NCBI RefSeq assembly: GCF_049532905.1
Contig: NZ_CP064032.1
Location: 1,426,001-1,490,000, forward strand
Source: Dyella_B nitratireducens
GTDB lineage: Bacteria; Pseudomonadota; Gammaproteobacteria; Xanthomonadales; Rhodanobacteraceae
Length of the DNA stretch: 64,000 bases
Direction of reading: 5' to 3'
In this document: positions 16,914 to 25,939 of the stretch, piece by piece
Layout of the letters: each line of letters begins with the position of its first letter
Position numbering within the stretch: position 1 is the stretch's first letter
Program-made: the position numbers and the translations under genes
Notes under the pieces: model-generated
The model's input: only the letters and a program-made list of their open reading frames with translations
Databases searched by the model: none
What the model was told of the DNA's origin: nothing

Positions 16914-17765
16914 ATGAGCGTCGCCAAGCCTTCCGTGTCCGACAAGCGCAAAGCATTTCGTACCCTGCACGCGTCTGGCTGCTTCGTCATTCCGAATCCC
17001 TGGAACATCGGCACCGCGCGTTATCTGCAGGGCCTGGGCTTCAAGGCGCTGGCCACGACCAGTGCCGGTCACGCGCATTCGCTGGGTTATGCCGATGGTG
17101 CGCAAAGCCTGGATGAGGTGCTTGCGCATTTCCGCGAACTGGCGGCTGCTGCCGATGTTCCGCTCAACGCGGATTTCGAGAACGCTTACGCCGATGATCC
17201 CGATGGCGTGGCTGAAAACGTAGCCTGGTGCATCGAGACTGGCGTTGCAGGGCTGTCGGTCGAAGATTCGCCCAATAACGGCGTCACGCCGCTTTACGAT
17301 TTTGATGTTGCCGTAGCACGCGTCAAGGCTGCCCGTGCCGCGATCGATCACGCCGGTGGCGAGGTGGTGTTCACGGCTCGTGCAGAAGGTTTTATTCGCG
17401 GCGTGCCCGATCTCGACGAGGTGATCCGGCGCTTGCAAGCTTTTGCCGAGGCCGGTGCCGATTGCTTGTACGCGCCAGGCCTCACCACGCGCGAACAGAT
17501 CGAGGCCGTGGTGAAAGCCGTCGCGCCGTTGCCGGTGAATGTGCTTGCCATCGCCTCATCGGGATTCACCGTGGATGACCTGGCCGCGATGGGCGTGCGC
17601 CGCATCAGCGTGGGTGGTGCGCTGGCACGCGTGGCGATGGATGCCTTTATCCGCACGGCCACCGAAATCGCCACGGAAGGCCGTTTTGATGGATTCAAAG
17701 GGCGTATTTCCAACGCTGACCTGGATACGTTTTTCAGTGCGGATTGCGAGCAGCGTTCGTCGTAA
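16914..17765 (+). CDS. Isocitrate lyase/PEP mutase-family protein
   Basis: A 283-residue alpha/beta-barrel enzyme. VIPNPWNIGTARYLQGLGFK is the typical N-terminal strand, followed by LNADFENAYADDP (metal-binding acidic residues) and GLSVEDSP. Family members cleave or rearrange C-C or C-P bonds in small acids, as 2-methylisocitrate lyase, oxaloacetate hydrolase and phosphonomutase do. The catalytic KKCGH motif of isocitrate lyases is not seen, so the exact reaction is open. An upstream ATG at 16800 would add 38 residues; the ATG at 16914 is preferred because of AGGA spacing and the family start. Confidence 0.85.
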   Translation: MSVAKPSVSDKRKAFRTLHASGCFVIPNPWNIGTARYLQGLGFKALATTSAGHAHSLGYADGAQSLDEVLAHFRELAAAADVPLNADFENAYADDPDGVAENVAWCIETGVAGLSVEDSPNNGVTPLYDFDVAVARVKAARAAIDHAGGEVVFTARAEGFIRGVPDLDEVIRRLQAFAEAGADCLYAPGLTTREQIEAVVKAVAPLPVNVLAIASSGFTVDDLAAMGVRRISVGGALARVAMDAFIRTATEIATEGRFDGFKGRISNADLDTFFSADCEQRSS

Positions 17766-17855
17766 CGGCGTGACGAAAATGTGAAGAAAAACCGGCACTA
17801 AAGGATCATCAGGCAGCCGTCGATAACCTCATCAAGCCACGCATGAGGCACTTTT

Positions 17856-19262
17856 GTGAACGCGCCTGACGATACGAGTCTCTCACTGATGGAGGCACGC
17901 GTTTCGGCACCCGTTTCCGGCGGGAGCGAAGGAACGCCAAAAAAACCGGCGATTCTTGTCGTCGATGACGAGCCGAGCGTGCTTTCCGCACTGCGGCGCA
18001 TGCTGCATACCGCGTCTTATCAGGTGCTGACGGCCAACAGCGGCGCGGCCGCCCTGGACGTGCTCGCCACGCAAGACGTGGACCTGATCATTTCAGACAT
18101 GCGCATGCCCGGCATGTCCGGCGCGGAGCTTTTATCGCGCGCGCAGGCGCTTTATCCCGTCACGGTACGCATCCTGCTGACCGGCTATTCGGAAATCGAA
18201 GCGGTTGTGCAAGCCGTCAACGAAGGCGGTATCTACCGCTATCTGAACAAGCCATGGGATGAGCACGATCTGCTCCTCACCATCCGGCAGGCGCTCGAGC
18301 AGCAACGGTTGCGCAAGGAAACCGCCAGGCTATTGGCGCTTACGCAGCAACAGAACGACGAGCTCGCTGCGTTCAACGCCGAGCTGGAAGCGAAGGTGAA
18401 GTCCCGCACCGAGGAAATCCGTCAGACCGTGATGTTCCTCGAAGATGCGCAGCGCGATTTGCGGCGCAACTTCATGACCATGGTGCAGGTTGGCGCCAGC
18501 ATGATCGAACTGCGTTGCGGCGCCATGGGCGGCGAAGCGCATCGCGTGGGCCAGTTGGCCAAGCACCTGGGACTTGCGCTTGGACTGGATGGTCTTGATG
18601 CGCAGGATCTCTATTTTGCGGGACTGCTGCACGGCATCGGCAAGCTGTCGCTGCCGGATGAGATCCTGCATAAATCCATCGATCGGATGACGCCTGCAGA
18701 GGCCCACACGTACTACCGCCACCCGCTGCGCGCGCAAATGCTGCTGACGCCGGTAGCGCAGCTCAGCCAGGTCGCGCACATCATTCTGCACCAGTACGAA
18801 CGCTTCAATGGGCGAGGCACGCCGGATGGTTTGGCGGAAGGCAACATTCCTCTCGGCTCGCGCATCCTTGCTGTAGCACGGGATTACGAAGGGCTGCAAA
18901 GCGGTGCAATCGCGCGGGAACGTTTGCTCCCTGAGCAAGCTGTCGAACTGATCAAGCTGCAGTCGGGCTTGCGCTACGACCCGCAGGTGGTCGAGCAATT
19001 CCTGCTGCTGTTGAATGATCCATCGATGCTGGGCGGCTCGACACTCTACCGGCAGGTTGCCAGTCGCGATTTGGTGCCGGGCATGCGCCTTGCCGACGAT
19101 CTGCGCACCAGCCGCGGTGTGCTGTTGATGACGAAGGGCAGCGTGGTGTCGGATTATCAGGCGTCCGTCGTTCGGCGTTACGAATCCCAGGAAGGGGCGC
19201 CGTTCAAGATTTTCATCGAAATCGCCGATGCCATGCCTGCTGCCCCGCAGGCCTCCGCTTAG
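17856..19262 (+). CDS. Response regulator with degenerate HD-GYP domain
   Basis: A 468-residue protein starting at GTG after a GAGG site. Residues 30-150 are a receiver domain (VVDDEP; phosphorylatable D81 in ISDMRMPG; K in NKPW). A coiled coil (about 160-200) leads into an HD-GYP-like domain. That domain has lost key residues: HD of HDIGK is HG (H259-G260), the HHE segment reads HQYERFNG and GYP reads GTP. Intact HD-GYP domains hydrolyse cyclic di-GMP. This one is probably inactive and could act as a binding or scaffold domain. The gene is 24 bases upstream of an MHYT histidine kinase, its likely partner. Confidence 0.88.
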   Translation: MNAPDDTSLSLMEARVSAPVSGGSEGTPKKPAILVVDDEPSVLSALRRMLHTASYQVLTANSGAAALDVLATQDVDLIISDMRMPGMSGAELLSRAQALYPVTVRILLTGYSEIEAVVQAVNEGGIYRYLNKPWDEHDLLLTIRQALEQQRLRKETARLLALTQQQNDELAAFNAELEAKVKSRTEEIRQTVMFLEDAQRDLRRNFMTMVQVGASMIELRCGAMGGEAHRVGQLAKHLGLALGLDGLDAQDLYFAGLLHGIGKLSLPDEILHKSIDRMTPAEAHTYYRHPLRAQMLLTPVAQLSQVAHIILHQYERFNGRGTPDGLAEGNIPLGSRILAVARDYEGLQSGAIARERLLPEQAVELIKLQSGLRYDPQVVEQFLLLLNDPSMLGGSTLYRQVASRDLVPGMRLADDLRTSRGVLLMTKGSVVSDYQASVVRRYESQEGAPFKIFIEIADAMPAAPQASA

Positions 19263-19286
19263 CCGGCAGGTCAGCGAGGCGGCGCC

Positions 19287-21026
19287 ATGACCGGAACTTA
19301 CGACCTTTCGCTCGTCGCGCTATCCCTCATCATTGCAACGTTGGCCTCCTACACCGCGCTGGACTTGAGCGGGCTTATCTCGTTGCTCGATCGGCGCCTG
19401 CGAGTTGGCTGGCTGGCCGCAGGTGCTGCCGCGATGGGCGCGGGCATCTGGGCGATGCATTTCATCGGCATGCTCGCGCTCTCCATGCCGATCCAGCTCG
19501 GCTACGACGTTCGGATGACCTTGCTGTCGCTCGCGATTGCCATGGTCGTCTCGTATTTTGCACTCAACGCCATTACCCGGCCTGCGCTGAAACGTGAAGG
19601 GCTGGCATTGGGCGGTGTACTGATGGGGCTTGGCATTGCCGGCATGCACTATGTCGGCATGTCGGCTTTGCAAATGGAGCCGCCGATCGTTTATGACCCA
19701 GTGCTGGTCGTGGTTTCGGTGCTGATCGCCATAGCCGTGTCGACCGCGGCGCTGTGGCTTGCACATCGGCTCAGTACCGAGAATACCTCCCGCGTGATCG
19801 TGAAACGGATCGGCGCGGCGGTGGTGATGGGGGTTGCCGTGACCGGCATGCACTATACGGGTATGGCTGCCGCGCATTTTCCGGTGAATGCCATTTGCAC
19901 CACCGTCAATGGCGTCAGCGGCCCATGGCTGGGCGGCATGATCGCGCTTTTTACGGCCACCATTTTGACCACCACGCTGGTGATATCGCGCTTCGACGCG
20001 CGCACGACGTTTTTGCGTGGAAGAAACGACGCACTCGAAGCGCAAGTGAAACGGCGCACCGGCGAACTCGAAGGCGTGCTTCGCCAATACGAGCGCACGG
20101 TGCTCGCGCTCGAGCAGGCGCGCGAGATGATGGAGGAAGAGATCGAGCAGCGCAAAGTGGCGCAGCATCGGCTTGAAATCGAAAAGGAAGAACAGCGCCG
20201 GCTGATCCATGCGCTGGAAGACACCCATCTGCAACTGCTGCAAACCGAAAAGCTTGCTTCGATCGGCCAGCTTGCCGCCGGTGTGGCGCATGAAATCAAC
20301 AACCCGATCAGCTTTGTCCATGCCAATCTCAATACGCTGAAGGGCTGGGTCAGGCAGTTGCTGGAGGTGATCGTTGCGCAGGAGGCGGTAACCGGCGCCC
20401 CCGCTGCCAGCATGCTGGCGCCGGTTGCGCAGATGGCGGGCGACCTCGACCTCGATTACGTGCGCAACGACATCATGATGCTGATCGAAGAGTCGCTCGA
20501 AGGAGCCGTGCGCGTGCGCCAGATCGTGCGCGACCTGCGCGACTTCTCCCGCCCTAGCGGCGACGAACGGGCGTTTGCCGATCTGCATGCCGGCTTGGAG
20601 AGCACGTTGAACGTCGTGCACAACGAGATCAAATACAAAGCCGACGTCGTGCGGGAATACGGCGATCTTCCACTGATCGAGTGCAACGCGGCGCAGTTGA
20701 ACCAGGTCTTCATGAATCTGCTGGTGAACGCGGCACAGGCGATCAAGACGCAGGGCACGATCACGATTCGCACCGCGTGCCACGGTGACAGCGCATCCAT
20801 TGCCATTACCGATACCGGTGCCGGCATACCCGATCACGTGCTGGGCAGGATCTTCGATCCCTTTTTCACCACCAAGCCGATCGGGCAGGGTACGGGGCTG
20901 GGTTTGTCGATTTCGCACGGGATCGTCGAGCATCATCGGGGACGCATCGATGTGCAGAGCTGTGCCGGTCATGGCAGTACGTTTACCGTGACACTTCCGG
21001 TGAGGCGCAGCGATCGACCTGCATAG
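19287..21026 (+). CDS. MHYT-domain sensor histidine kinase
   Basis: A 579-residue membrane sensor. The N-terminal seven-span MHYT domain shows its three signature motifs: MHFIGM (57-62), MHYVGM (120-125) and MHYTGM (188-193). MHYT domains are proposed to bind copper and sense oxygen, CO or NO. A long coiled coil (about 245-325) connects to the histidine kinase core with phospho-acceptor H335 in AAGVAHEINNPISF and the ATP-binding motifs (NAAQAIK, GAGIPDHVLGRIFDPFFTTK, GTGLGLSI). It is in an operon with the preceding receiver/HD-GYP protein, forming a two-component system. Confidence 0.92.
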   Translation: MTGTYDLSLVALSLIIATLASYTALDLSGLISLLDRRLRVGWLAAGAAAMGAGIWAMHFIGMLALSMPIQLGYDVRMTLLSLAIAMVVSYFALNAITRPALKREGLALGGVLMGLGIAGMHYVGMSALQMEPPIVYDPVLVVVSVLIAIAVSTAALWLAHRLSTENTSRVIVKRIGAAVVMGVAVTGMHYTGMAAAHFPVNAICTTVNGVSGPWLGGMIALFTATILTTTLVISRFDARTTFLRGRNDALEAQVKRRTGELEGVLRQYERTVLALEQAREMMEEEIEQRKVAQHRLEIEKEEQRRLIHALEDTHLQLLQTEKLASIGQLAAGVAHEINNPISFVHANLNTLKGWVRQLLEVIVAQEAVTGAPAASMLAPVAQMAGDLDLDYVRNDIMMLIEESLEGAVRVRQIVRDLRDFSRPSGDERAFADLHAGLESTLNVVHNEIKYKADVVREYGDLPLIECNAAQLNQVFMNLLVNAAQAIKTQGTITIRTACHGDSASIAITDTGAGIPDHVLGRIFDPFFTTKPIGQGTGLGLSISHGIVEHHRGRIDVQSCAGHGSTFTVTLPVRRSDRPA

Positions 21027-21737
21027 GTGGGATGCAAGCTTACGCTTTTACCTTCGAAACGTCATTCGCTGCAAAAAAATCAGTCTTGCCTCATCGTCAT
21101 TCCGGCGAAGGCCCATTCTTGTCCGGGGAAAATTCGCGAAAGAAATGGGATGCGCTTGGTCGCCGATACGTTCGCGTGAATTCGCACGACAGGAGACTTA
21201 AAAAAGTTTGTTCAAGGCGACGTCAACTAGCTAGCTGGAAACAGCTCCCTCCCCTGCGTGCAGGGGAGGGCTGGGGTGATGCGAGCGAAGCTCGCTTCCA
21301 GCTACGCCGGAACAAGCGTCTTACATGGTGGAATCTCTCGCAAGGTTGCTTCACCCCACCCCAACCCTCCCCTACTACACGTAGGGGAGGGGGCGATCCG
21401 GCAAGCTAAAAGTTTCCCGGACAGCAGTGGGCCTACGCCGGAATGACGGTGAAGTACTACGAAACTTCCCCGGACAGCAGTAGGCCGTCGCCGGTATGAC
21501 GACTCGCCCTGAAACAGCATTCATGGAAATGCATGCAGGGGAGCGGCACACATGTACCAAGAAGGGCACCTTTGCCTGCATGGATCGGGAGCCAGGAAGC
21601 GCTGGCGCCTCTCCGTGCTTGGCACGCGGGTTGCTTCATTCTCGATAAAAGAAGTGCCAGGCCGTGCCATAAGCATCGTGCCGGCTTGCCGAGTTTGCTG
21701 TTCACCAGATCGAAGCAGGGGACCCCACACCCGCGCC
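21027..21737. other. 711-bp intergenic region filled by a composite repeat
   Basis: No gene is supported here. Most of it (21084-21480) is one copy of a composite repeat shared with 56983-57391. The remainder, 21481-21737, has an open frame that joins the GGDEF/EAL gene downstream, but no family similarity is visible before the ATG at 21738. Confidence 0.6.
21084..21480. repeat. Composite dispersed repeat of about 400 bp, copy 1
   Basis: By eye this is over 90 percent identical to 56983-57391. It is bounded by CATTCCGGCG-family half-elements. The middle shares a stretch containing GACAGGAGACTTAAAAAAG, then two strong hairpins: CTCCCCTGCGTGCAGGGGAG and another with arms CTCCCCTAC/GTAGGGGAG. 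No protein-coding frame is conserved. It may be a non-autonomous mobile element. Confidence 0.85.
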
Positions 21738-24704
21738 ATGAACACCATCAAGCGCCAGATCCAGAGCTTGCTGCCACCGCTGGCTGCGGTTGTCGCGGTG
21801 ACGCTGCTGTCGTTGTGGCTGTACAAGATGGGGGGCAGCAAGTCATTGCCGGCCTTGTGTCTGGGCAATGGCATTTGCCTGGCGGTGTTGATGCATCGCG
21901 CGCGGCGCGGTGCTGTGGCGCTGGTGACCGGTGCCTGCTGCACGATCTGGCTCACCAACATGGCGATGGGGATATCCGTCGAAGAGAGTCTCGTGGGAGC
22001 CCTGGGCAACGCCCTGGAAATGGGTATCGCGCTCTGGGCGCTGTCAAAAAAAGATCGCGCGACGCATCTGGAAACGCCTTATGGCACCAAACGCTTCATC
22101 ATCTGGGCGCTGCTTGTCGCGCCCTTGGTATCGACGCTCGCCGTATTCCCCTGGTTGATCCTGACCGGGCATCCGCATTCCTGGGAAACCGGCGGCCTTC
22201 GTTTCGTGACCCATGCGATGGGGACCGCGCTTGCCGTTCCGCTCACCATGGAAGTGCTGCGCTGGCATCGCGAGCCAGGTTTGTCCAGGCGCCGTACGCA
22301 CCGCTGCGCGCAGGCCTTGCTGGGACTGATCGGCGCATCGGCCATCGCATTCGTTCAACCCACACTTCCCGTGTTGTTCATTGTTTTTCCGCCGCTCGTA
22401 CTGCTGGCCTTGACGGGAAACCGCCGCTGGGTGATCGCGGGCATCATCGCCGTGGCCACCGTGGGCGCGGTAGCGACAGCGGCAGGCTATGGGCCGATCC
22501 ACCATCAGGCACCGCTCCCGGCATGGAGTGCGTTGTTGTTGCAGTTGTGCGTGCTGTCTTGCATGTCGGTCGTGCTGCCGCTGACCGCTTCCATGGAGCA
22601 GCGGCGCCGGCTTGCCCGCACCTTGCGCGGAAGCGAAGCGCGCTACCGCATGCTGGCCGAACACTCGCACGACATCGTGCTGCTGCTGGATGCCGATGGC
22701 TACTGCAAATACGTGTCGCCGGCCATCCAGGACATGCTTGGCTACCCGGCCGTCAAGATGGTTGAAAGCTCGCTGGAAAGCTTGATCGACGAGAAGAGCC
22801 AGGCCATTGCCCGTGAGCTTTGGACGCAGCTTTTGCAAAGGAAGCCGCCCGCCACGGCATTGCTGACCATGCGTCATGCCGACGGAACGTTTCGCAATGT
22901 GGAGGCCACCGGTGGCGTCATCGACGAGGAGCCCGATCGCGTCGTGCTTACCCTGCGCGACGTAACCGCCCGCGTCGCCGCGGAAGATGCCTTGCGGCAG
23001 GAACGTCTGATGACGGACGTGACCTTGCAGGTGATCGGGGATGCGGTCTTTACGCTGGATCGCAACGGCAAACTCGAATTCGCTAATCCCGCCGGCAGAG
23101 CGCTGCTTGATCGCTCCATTGCGCCAAACGAGCGGACCTTGGAACAGCAGCTGCCGCTATGGCGCGAAGGCGAGCGGATGACGCAGATGCATCCGGCATG
23201 CATGGCGCTGCAGTCCGGTCTGCCGGAAGGTCCTTTTCTATGCGCGCTGGAATTGAAGGACGAGACGCGTCATGCCATCGAATGCTCGGCAACGCCGATC
23301 CGTTCGAGCAGCGAGGACGTGATGGGGGCGGTACTGGTATTGCGCGACGTCAGTGCGGTGCTGGAGCTGTCCGAACGCATGGCGCATCTGGCGCACTTCG
23401 ATGCCCTGACCGGGCTGCCCAATCGGGCACTGCTGCTCGAACGGCTCGACATTGCCTTGGCCCGCGCAAAACACACGGCGCATCATCTCGCGGTGTTGTT
23501 CATCGACCTGGACCGCTTCAAGCAGATCAACGACACGCTCGGCCATGGGCCGGGCGATGAACTGCTGCAGCAAGTCGCCGACCGTTTGCTTTCTGTCGTG
23601 AAAGGCGCTGATACCGTGGCTCGCCTTGGCGGCGATGAATTCGTCGTGCTGTTGCCGGATCTGTCCGACAAGTCGGATGCTGCCATCGCCGCGACCAAGG
23701 CTTTGGAGATGCTGAGCAAACCCATCCGGGTAGGGCGTAGGGAGTTGCAGCTTTCGGCAAGTATCGGCGTCAGCATGTTTCCGGATGATGGTGACGATGC
23801 CGACCTGCTGATCCGCCACGCCGACATCGCCATGTATGCGGCCAAGCGCAATGGCCGCAACGACTATCACTTCTATACCGCCGCGATGGAGGCCAATGCG
23901 CAGAAGGAGTTCGACCTGGAAAACGCGCTGCGTTTTGCGCTTATGCGCTCGGAGCTGTTCCTGGAGTTCCAACCGCGTGTCGATACCAGCTCGCGCAAGA
24001 TCATCGCAACCGAAGCGCTCATGCGTTGGCGCCGGCCCGATGGCGAAGTCTGCCTGCCGGACGTATTCATTCCGATCGCGGAAACCAGCGGCTTGATTCT
24101 CGGCATGGGCAACTGGGTTTTGAAAGAAGCCTGCCGCGCGTGCAAGGCCTGGCAGCATGGTCCGCTGAAAGGCGTGAGCGTCAGCGTCAACATCTCGCAG
24201 GTACAGTTCGTGCGCGACAACTTCCTGAGCTTCGTGATGGAGTCGCTGCGCGAAACCGGCTTGCCGCCGCACCTGCTCGAACTGGAACTGACGGAAAGCA
24301 TGCTGATGGAGCCGAGCGAATCGATCCAGCAGCGCATCGCCGGCCTCAGCGCGCTCGGCGTAAAGCTTTCCATCGACGACTTCGGTACCGGTTTCTCAAG
24401 CCTGGCTTATTTGCGCCGCTTTGCCATCGATACGCTGAAGATCGACCGCAGCTTCGTCATGCACATGACGGATGATCCCGAGGATGCCTCCGTCATCCAC
24501 GCCATCATCGCCCTGGCCATCAGCCTCGGTAAGCGCGTGGTGGCCGAAGGTGTGGAAACGGTGCAACAAGCAACACAGCTGGCTGCCTTGGGCTGCCATG
24601 AGATGCAAGGCCATTGGCTTGGCCGGCCTGGCGATGTGGGGCAGTTGGCGCAACTGGCCAGGCACGGCACCAAGTCCACCACGCCTCGCGCGGCGCAAGG
24701 GTGA
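21738..24704 (+). CDS. MASE1-like/PAS/GGDEF/EAL cyclic di-GMP enzyme
   Basis: A 988-residue membrane protein. Residues 1-280 contain about eight hydrophobic spans in a MASE1-like sensor region, followed by two PAS domains (YRMLAEHSHDIVLLLDADG, and a second from about residue 430). The GGDEF motif is intact at 631-635 but the upstream RxxD inhibitory site reads KGAD. The EAL domain has E759 in EALMRW plus NIS, ELTES, DDFGTGFSSL and KIDRSFV, so phosphodiesterase activity is expected; cyclase activity is also possible. The frame is open from 21552, but the ATG at 21738 precedes the first membrane span. It is convergent with the LysR gene. Confidence 0.9.
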   Translation: MNTIKRQIQSLLPPLAAVVAVTLLSLWLYKMGGSKSLPALCLGNGICLAVLMHRARRGAVALVTGACCTIWLTNMAMGISVEESLVGALGNALEMGIALWALSKKDRATHLETPYGTKRFIIWALLVAPLVSTLAVFPWLILTGHPHSWETGGLRFVTHAMGTALAVPLTMEVLRWHREPGLSRRRTHRCAQALLGLIGASAIAFVQPTLPVLFIVFPPLVLLALTGNRRWVIAGIIAVATVGAVATAAGYGPIHHQAPLPAWSALLLQLCVLSCMSVVLPLTASMEQRRRLARTLRGSEARYRMLAEHSHDIVLLLDADGYCKYVSPAIQDMLGYPAVKMVESSLESLIDEKSQAIARELWTQLLQRKPPATALLTMRHADGTFRNVEATGGVIDEEPDRVVLTLRDVTARVAAEDALRQERLMTDVTLQVIGDAVFTLDRNGKLEFANPAGRALLDRSIAPNERTLEQQLPLWREGERMTQMHPACMALQSGLPEGPFLCALELKDETRHAIECSATPIRSSSEDVMGAVLVLRDVSAVLELSERMAHLAHFDALTGLPNRALLLERLDIALARAKHTAHHLAVLFIDLDRFKQINDTLGHGPGDELLQQVADRLLSVVKGADTVARLGGDEFVVLLPDLSDKSDAAIAATKALEMLSKPIRVGRRELQLSASIGVSMFPDDGDDADLLIRHADIAMYAAKRNGRNDYHFYTAAMEANAQKEFDLENALRFALMRSELFLEFQPRVDTSSRKIIATEALMRWRRPDGEVCLPDVFIPIAETSGLILGMGNWVLKEACRACKAWQHGPLKGVSVSVNISQVQFVRDNFLSFVMESLRETGLPPHLLELELTESMLMEPSESIQQRIAGLSALGVKLSIDDFGTGFSSLAYLRRFAIDTLKIDRSFVMHMTDDPEDASVIHAIIALAISLGKRVVAEGVETVQQATQLAALGCHEMQGHWLGRPGDVGQLAQLARHGTKSTTPRAAQG

Positions 24705-24726
24705 CGCTCGCGTCGAAAATCGCCTG

Positions 24727-25590
24727 TCAGGCGGTTTCCGATGCGGCCCGCGAGGCTGCCTCACGCAGACCGGCACGGATGCGCTCCATCACGCCTTTAT
24801 CTGCCTTGGCCGAGTGCACGGCATACGCCGAGTAGGAAAATTCGGGGCTGTCCGGCACCAAGGCGAGGCGCCGATCTTTCAAGTAGCGGCGCACGAAGCC
24901 TTTGCGGAAATAACCACTGCCGCCCATCGCAAGAATGTAGTCGAGCGCGAGCGGTCCGTAGCTGATCGACACGACCGGATTGGGCTGGTCCGGAAACGCC
25001 GCCTGGTAGCTGGCGGCGAACGTATCGCCCCAATCGATGCGAACATGATCTTCGGGTTGCAGGGCGCGCCCGTAGTCTGCCGTCGTGCTGACCATCACCA
25101 GCTTTTCTTCAAACAGAAGCTCGGCAATCACACCCGGGCGTTGTGGCGCGGCGTAGACGATCGCCACGTCCAGCAAGCCGGCCTGCACGCGGTCGACCAA
25201 TCGCTCGGCATCATCGACCTGTGCGCTTACCGCGAACTCGGGGCAGGCTTGGCGTACCCAGAAAAGCCAATCGCGCAGAAACGGATCCCACAGGCTGAGT
25301 TCGGCGCCGACGGTAACCACCATCTCGCGTCCCGGCGGCAAGGCGACCGCTTTGCGCGCGCGTTCCCACACCTGGACCATGGTGGTGGCAAAGCGCAGAA
25401 ACTGCTCGCCCGCCGTAGTGAGCCGCGCACCGGATTTGTTGCGTACGAACAGGGGTTGGTCCAGTTGCTCCTCAAGCACCCGGATGCGGGCGCTGACGGC
25501 AGTCTGGGTGAGATTGAGGTTGGCCGCGGCGCTGACGAAACTGCCGGTTTTGACGATTTCCAGGAAGGTGCGGGCGGCGTTGACGTCCAT
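24727..25590 (-). CDS. LysR-family transcriptional regulator (efflux operon)
   Basis: A 287-residue LysR regulator. The N-terminal helix-turn-helix (ARTFLEIVKTGSFVSAAANL, then NLTQTAVSARIRVLEEQL) and a ligand-binding domain from about residue 90 are present. It is divergent from the FUSC/DUF1656/HlyD/OMF operon, which is the arrangement of AaeR and the aaeXAB aromatic acid efflux genes of enterobacteria. It likely activates that operon when an aromatic acid is bound. Candidate operator palindromes lie in the shared gap. Confidence 0.9.
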   Translation of the reverse strand: MDVNAARTFLEIVKTGSFVSAAANLNLTQTAVSARIRVLEEQLDQPLFVRNKSGARLTTAGEQFLRFATTMVQVWERARKAVALPPGREMVVTVGAELSLWDPFLRDWLFWVRQACPEFAVSAQVDDAERLVDRVQAGLLDVAIVYAAPQRPGVIAELLFEEKLVMVSTTADYGRALQPEDHVRIDWGDTFAASYQAAFPDQPNPVVSISYGPLALDYILAMGGSGYFRKGFVRRYLKDRRLALVPDSPEFSYSAYAVHSAKADKGVMERIRAGLREAASRAASETA

Positions 25591-25660
25591 CTAGCAAACT
25601 TTTGTTATTGAAAGCGCGGACAATTCTATTATTTTTCTGGATAGGACTGAATGGCACTTC

Positions 25661-25732
25661 GTAGGTTGGGGTGCAAACCCCAACGTCGGGGAACTCATGC
25701 GTGGCGACGTTGGGGTTTGCACCCCAACCTAC
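25661..25732. repeat. GTAGGTTGGGG inverted-pair repeat, copy D
   Basis: Perfect 27-bp arms at 25661-25687 and 25706-25732 surround an 18-bp spacer. The element is placed inside the LysR/efflux promoter region and separates the LysR start from the efflux operator candidate. Confidence 0.9.
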
Positions 25733-25804
25733 CCAACTGCGCAAACCCGTTTCTCGCGTTGATCTGCACGCTCAAGGGCCTGCTATTTGCCTTAAACGCA
25801 TTTT

Positions 25805-25825
25805 TATTGCTAACACCCAGCAATA
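25805..25825. promoter_or_regulatory. LysR-type operator candidate before the FUSC operon
   Basis: TATTGCT-AACACCC-AGCAATA is a perfect inverted repeat with 7-bp arms and a 7-bp spacer, which fits the T-N11-A dyad recognised by LysR regulators. It lies about 115 bases upstream of the FUSC start, next to a divergent LysR gene. Confidence 0.5.
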
Positions 25826-25939
25826 TTTTGATCTCAGCTTTAACGGATTAATAAGGCAAAATGCGCGCGCTCGCCGGCAAGCGCATTCCGCCGCTGCGGC
25901 GACAAGGTCTCCGCCCTCGCACGCTCGCTTCGTTTCCCC

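Larger units (their letters stand above)
25591..25939. other. Divergent promoter region of LysR gene and efflux operon
   Basis: This 349-bp gap holds a GTAGGTTGGGG inverted pair (25661-25732), a 21-bp palindrome (25805-25825) and an outer 8-bp inverted repeat TTGCCTTA/TAAGGCAA (25787-25794 and 25852-25859) that encloses the palindrome. It also has the AT-rich sequence expected of promoters. TTGT (near 25598) and ACAA (near 25620) form another weak pair close to the LysR start. Confidence 0.6.

Noticed and set aside
19320..20972. 550-codon minus-strand frame opposite the MHYT kinase
   Set aside because: The kinase on the other strand has all its motifs; the shadow protein is rich in His, Arg and Gln without any domain.
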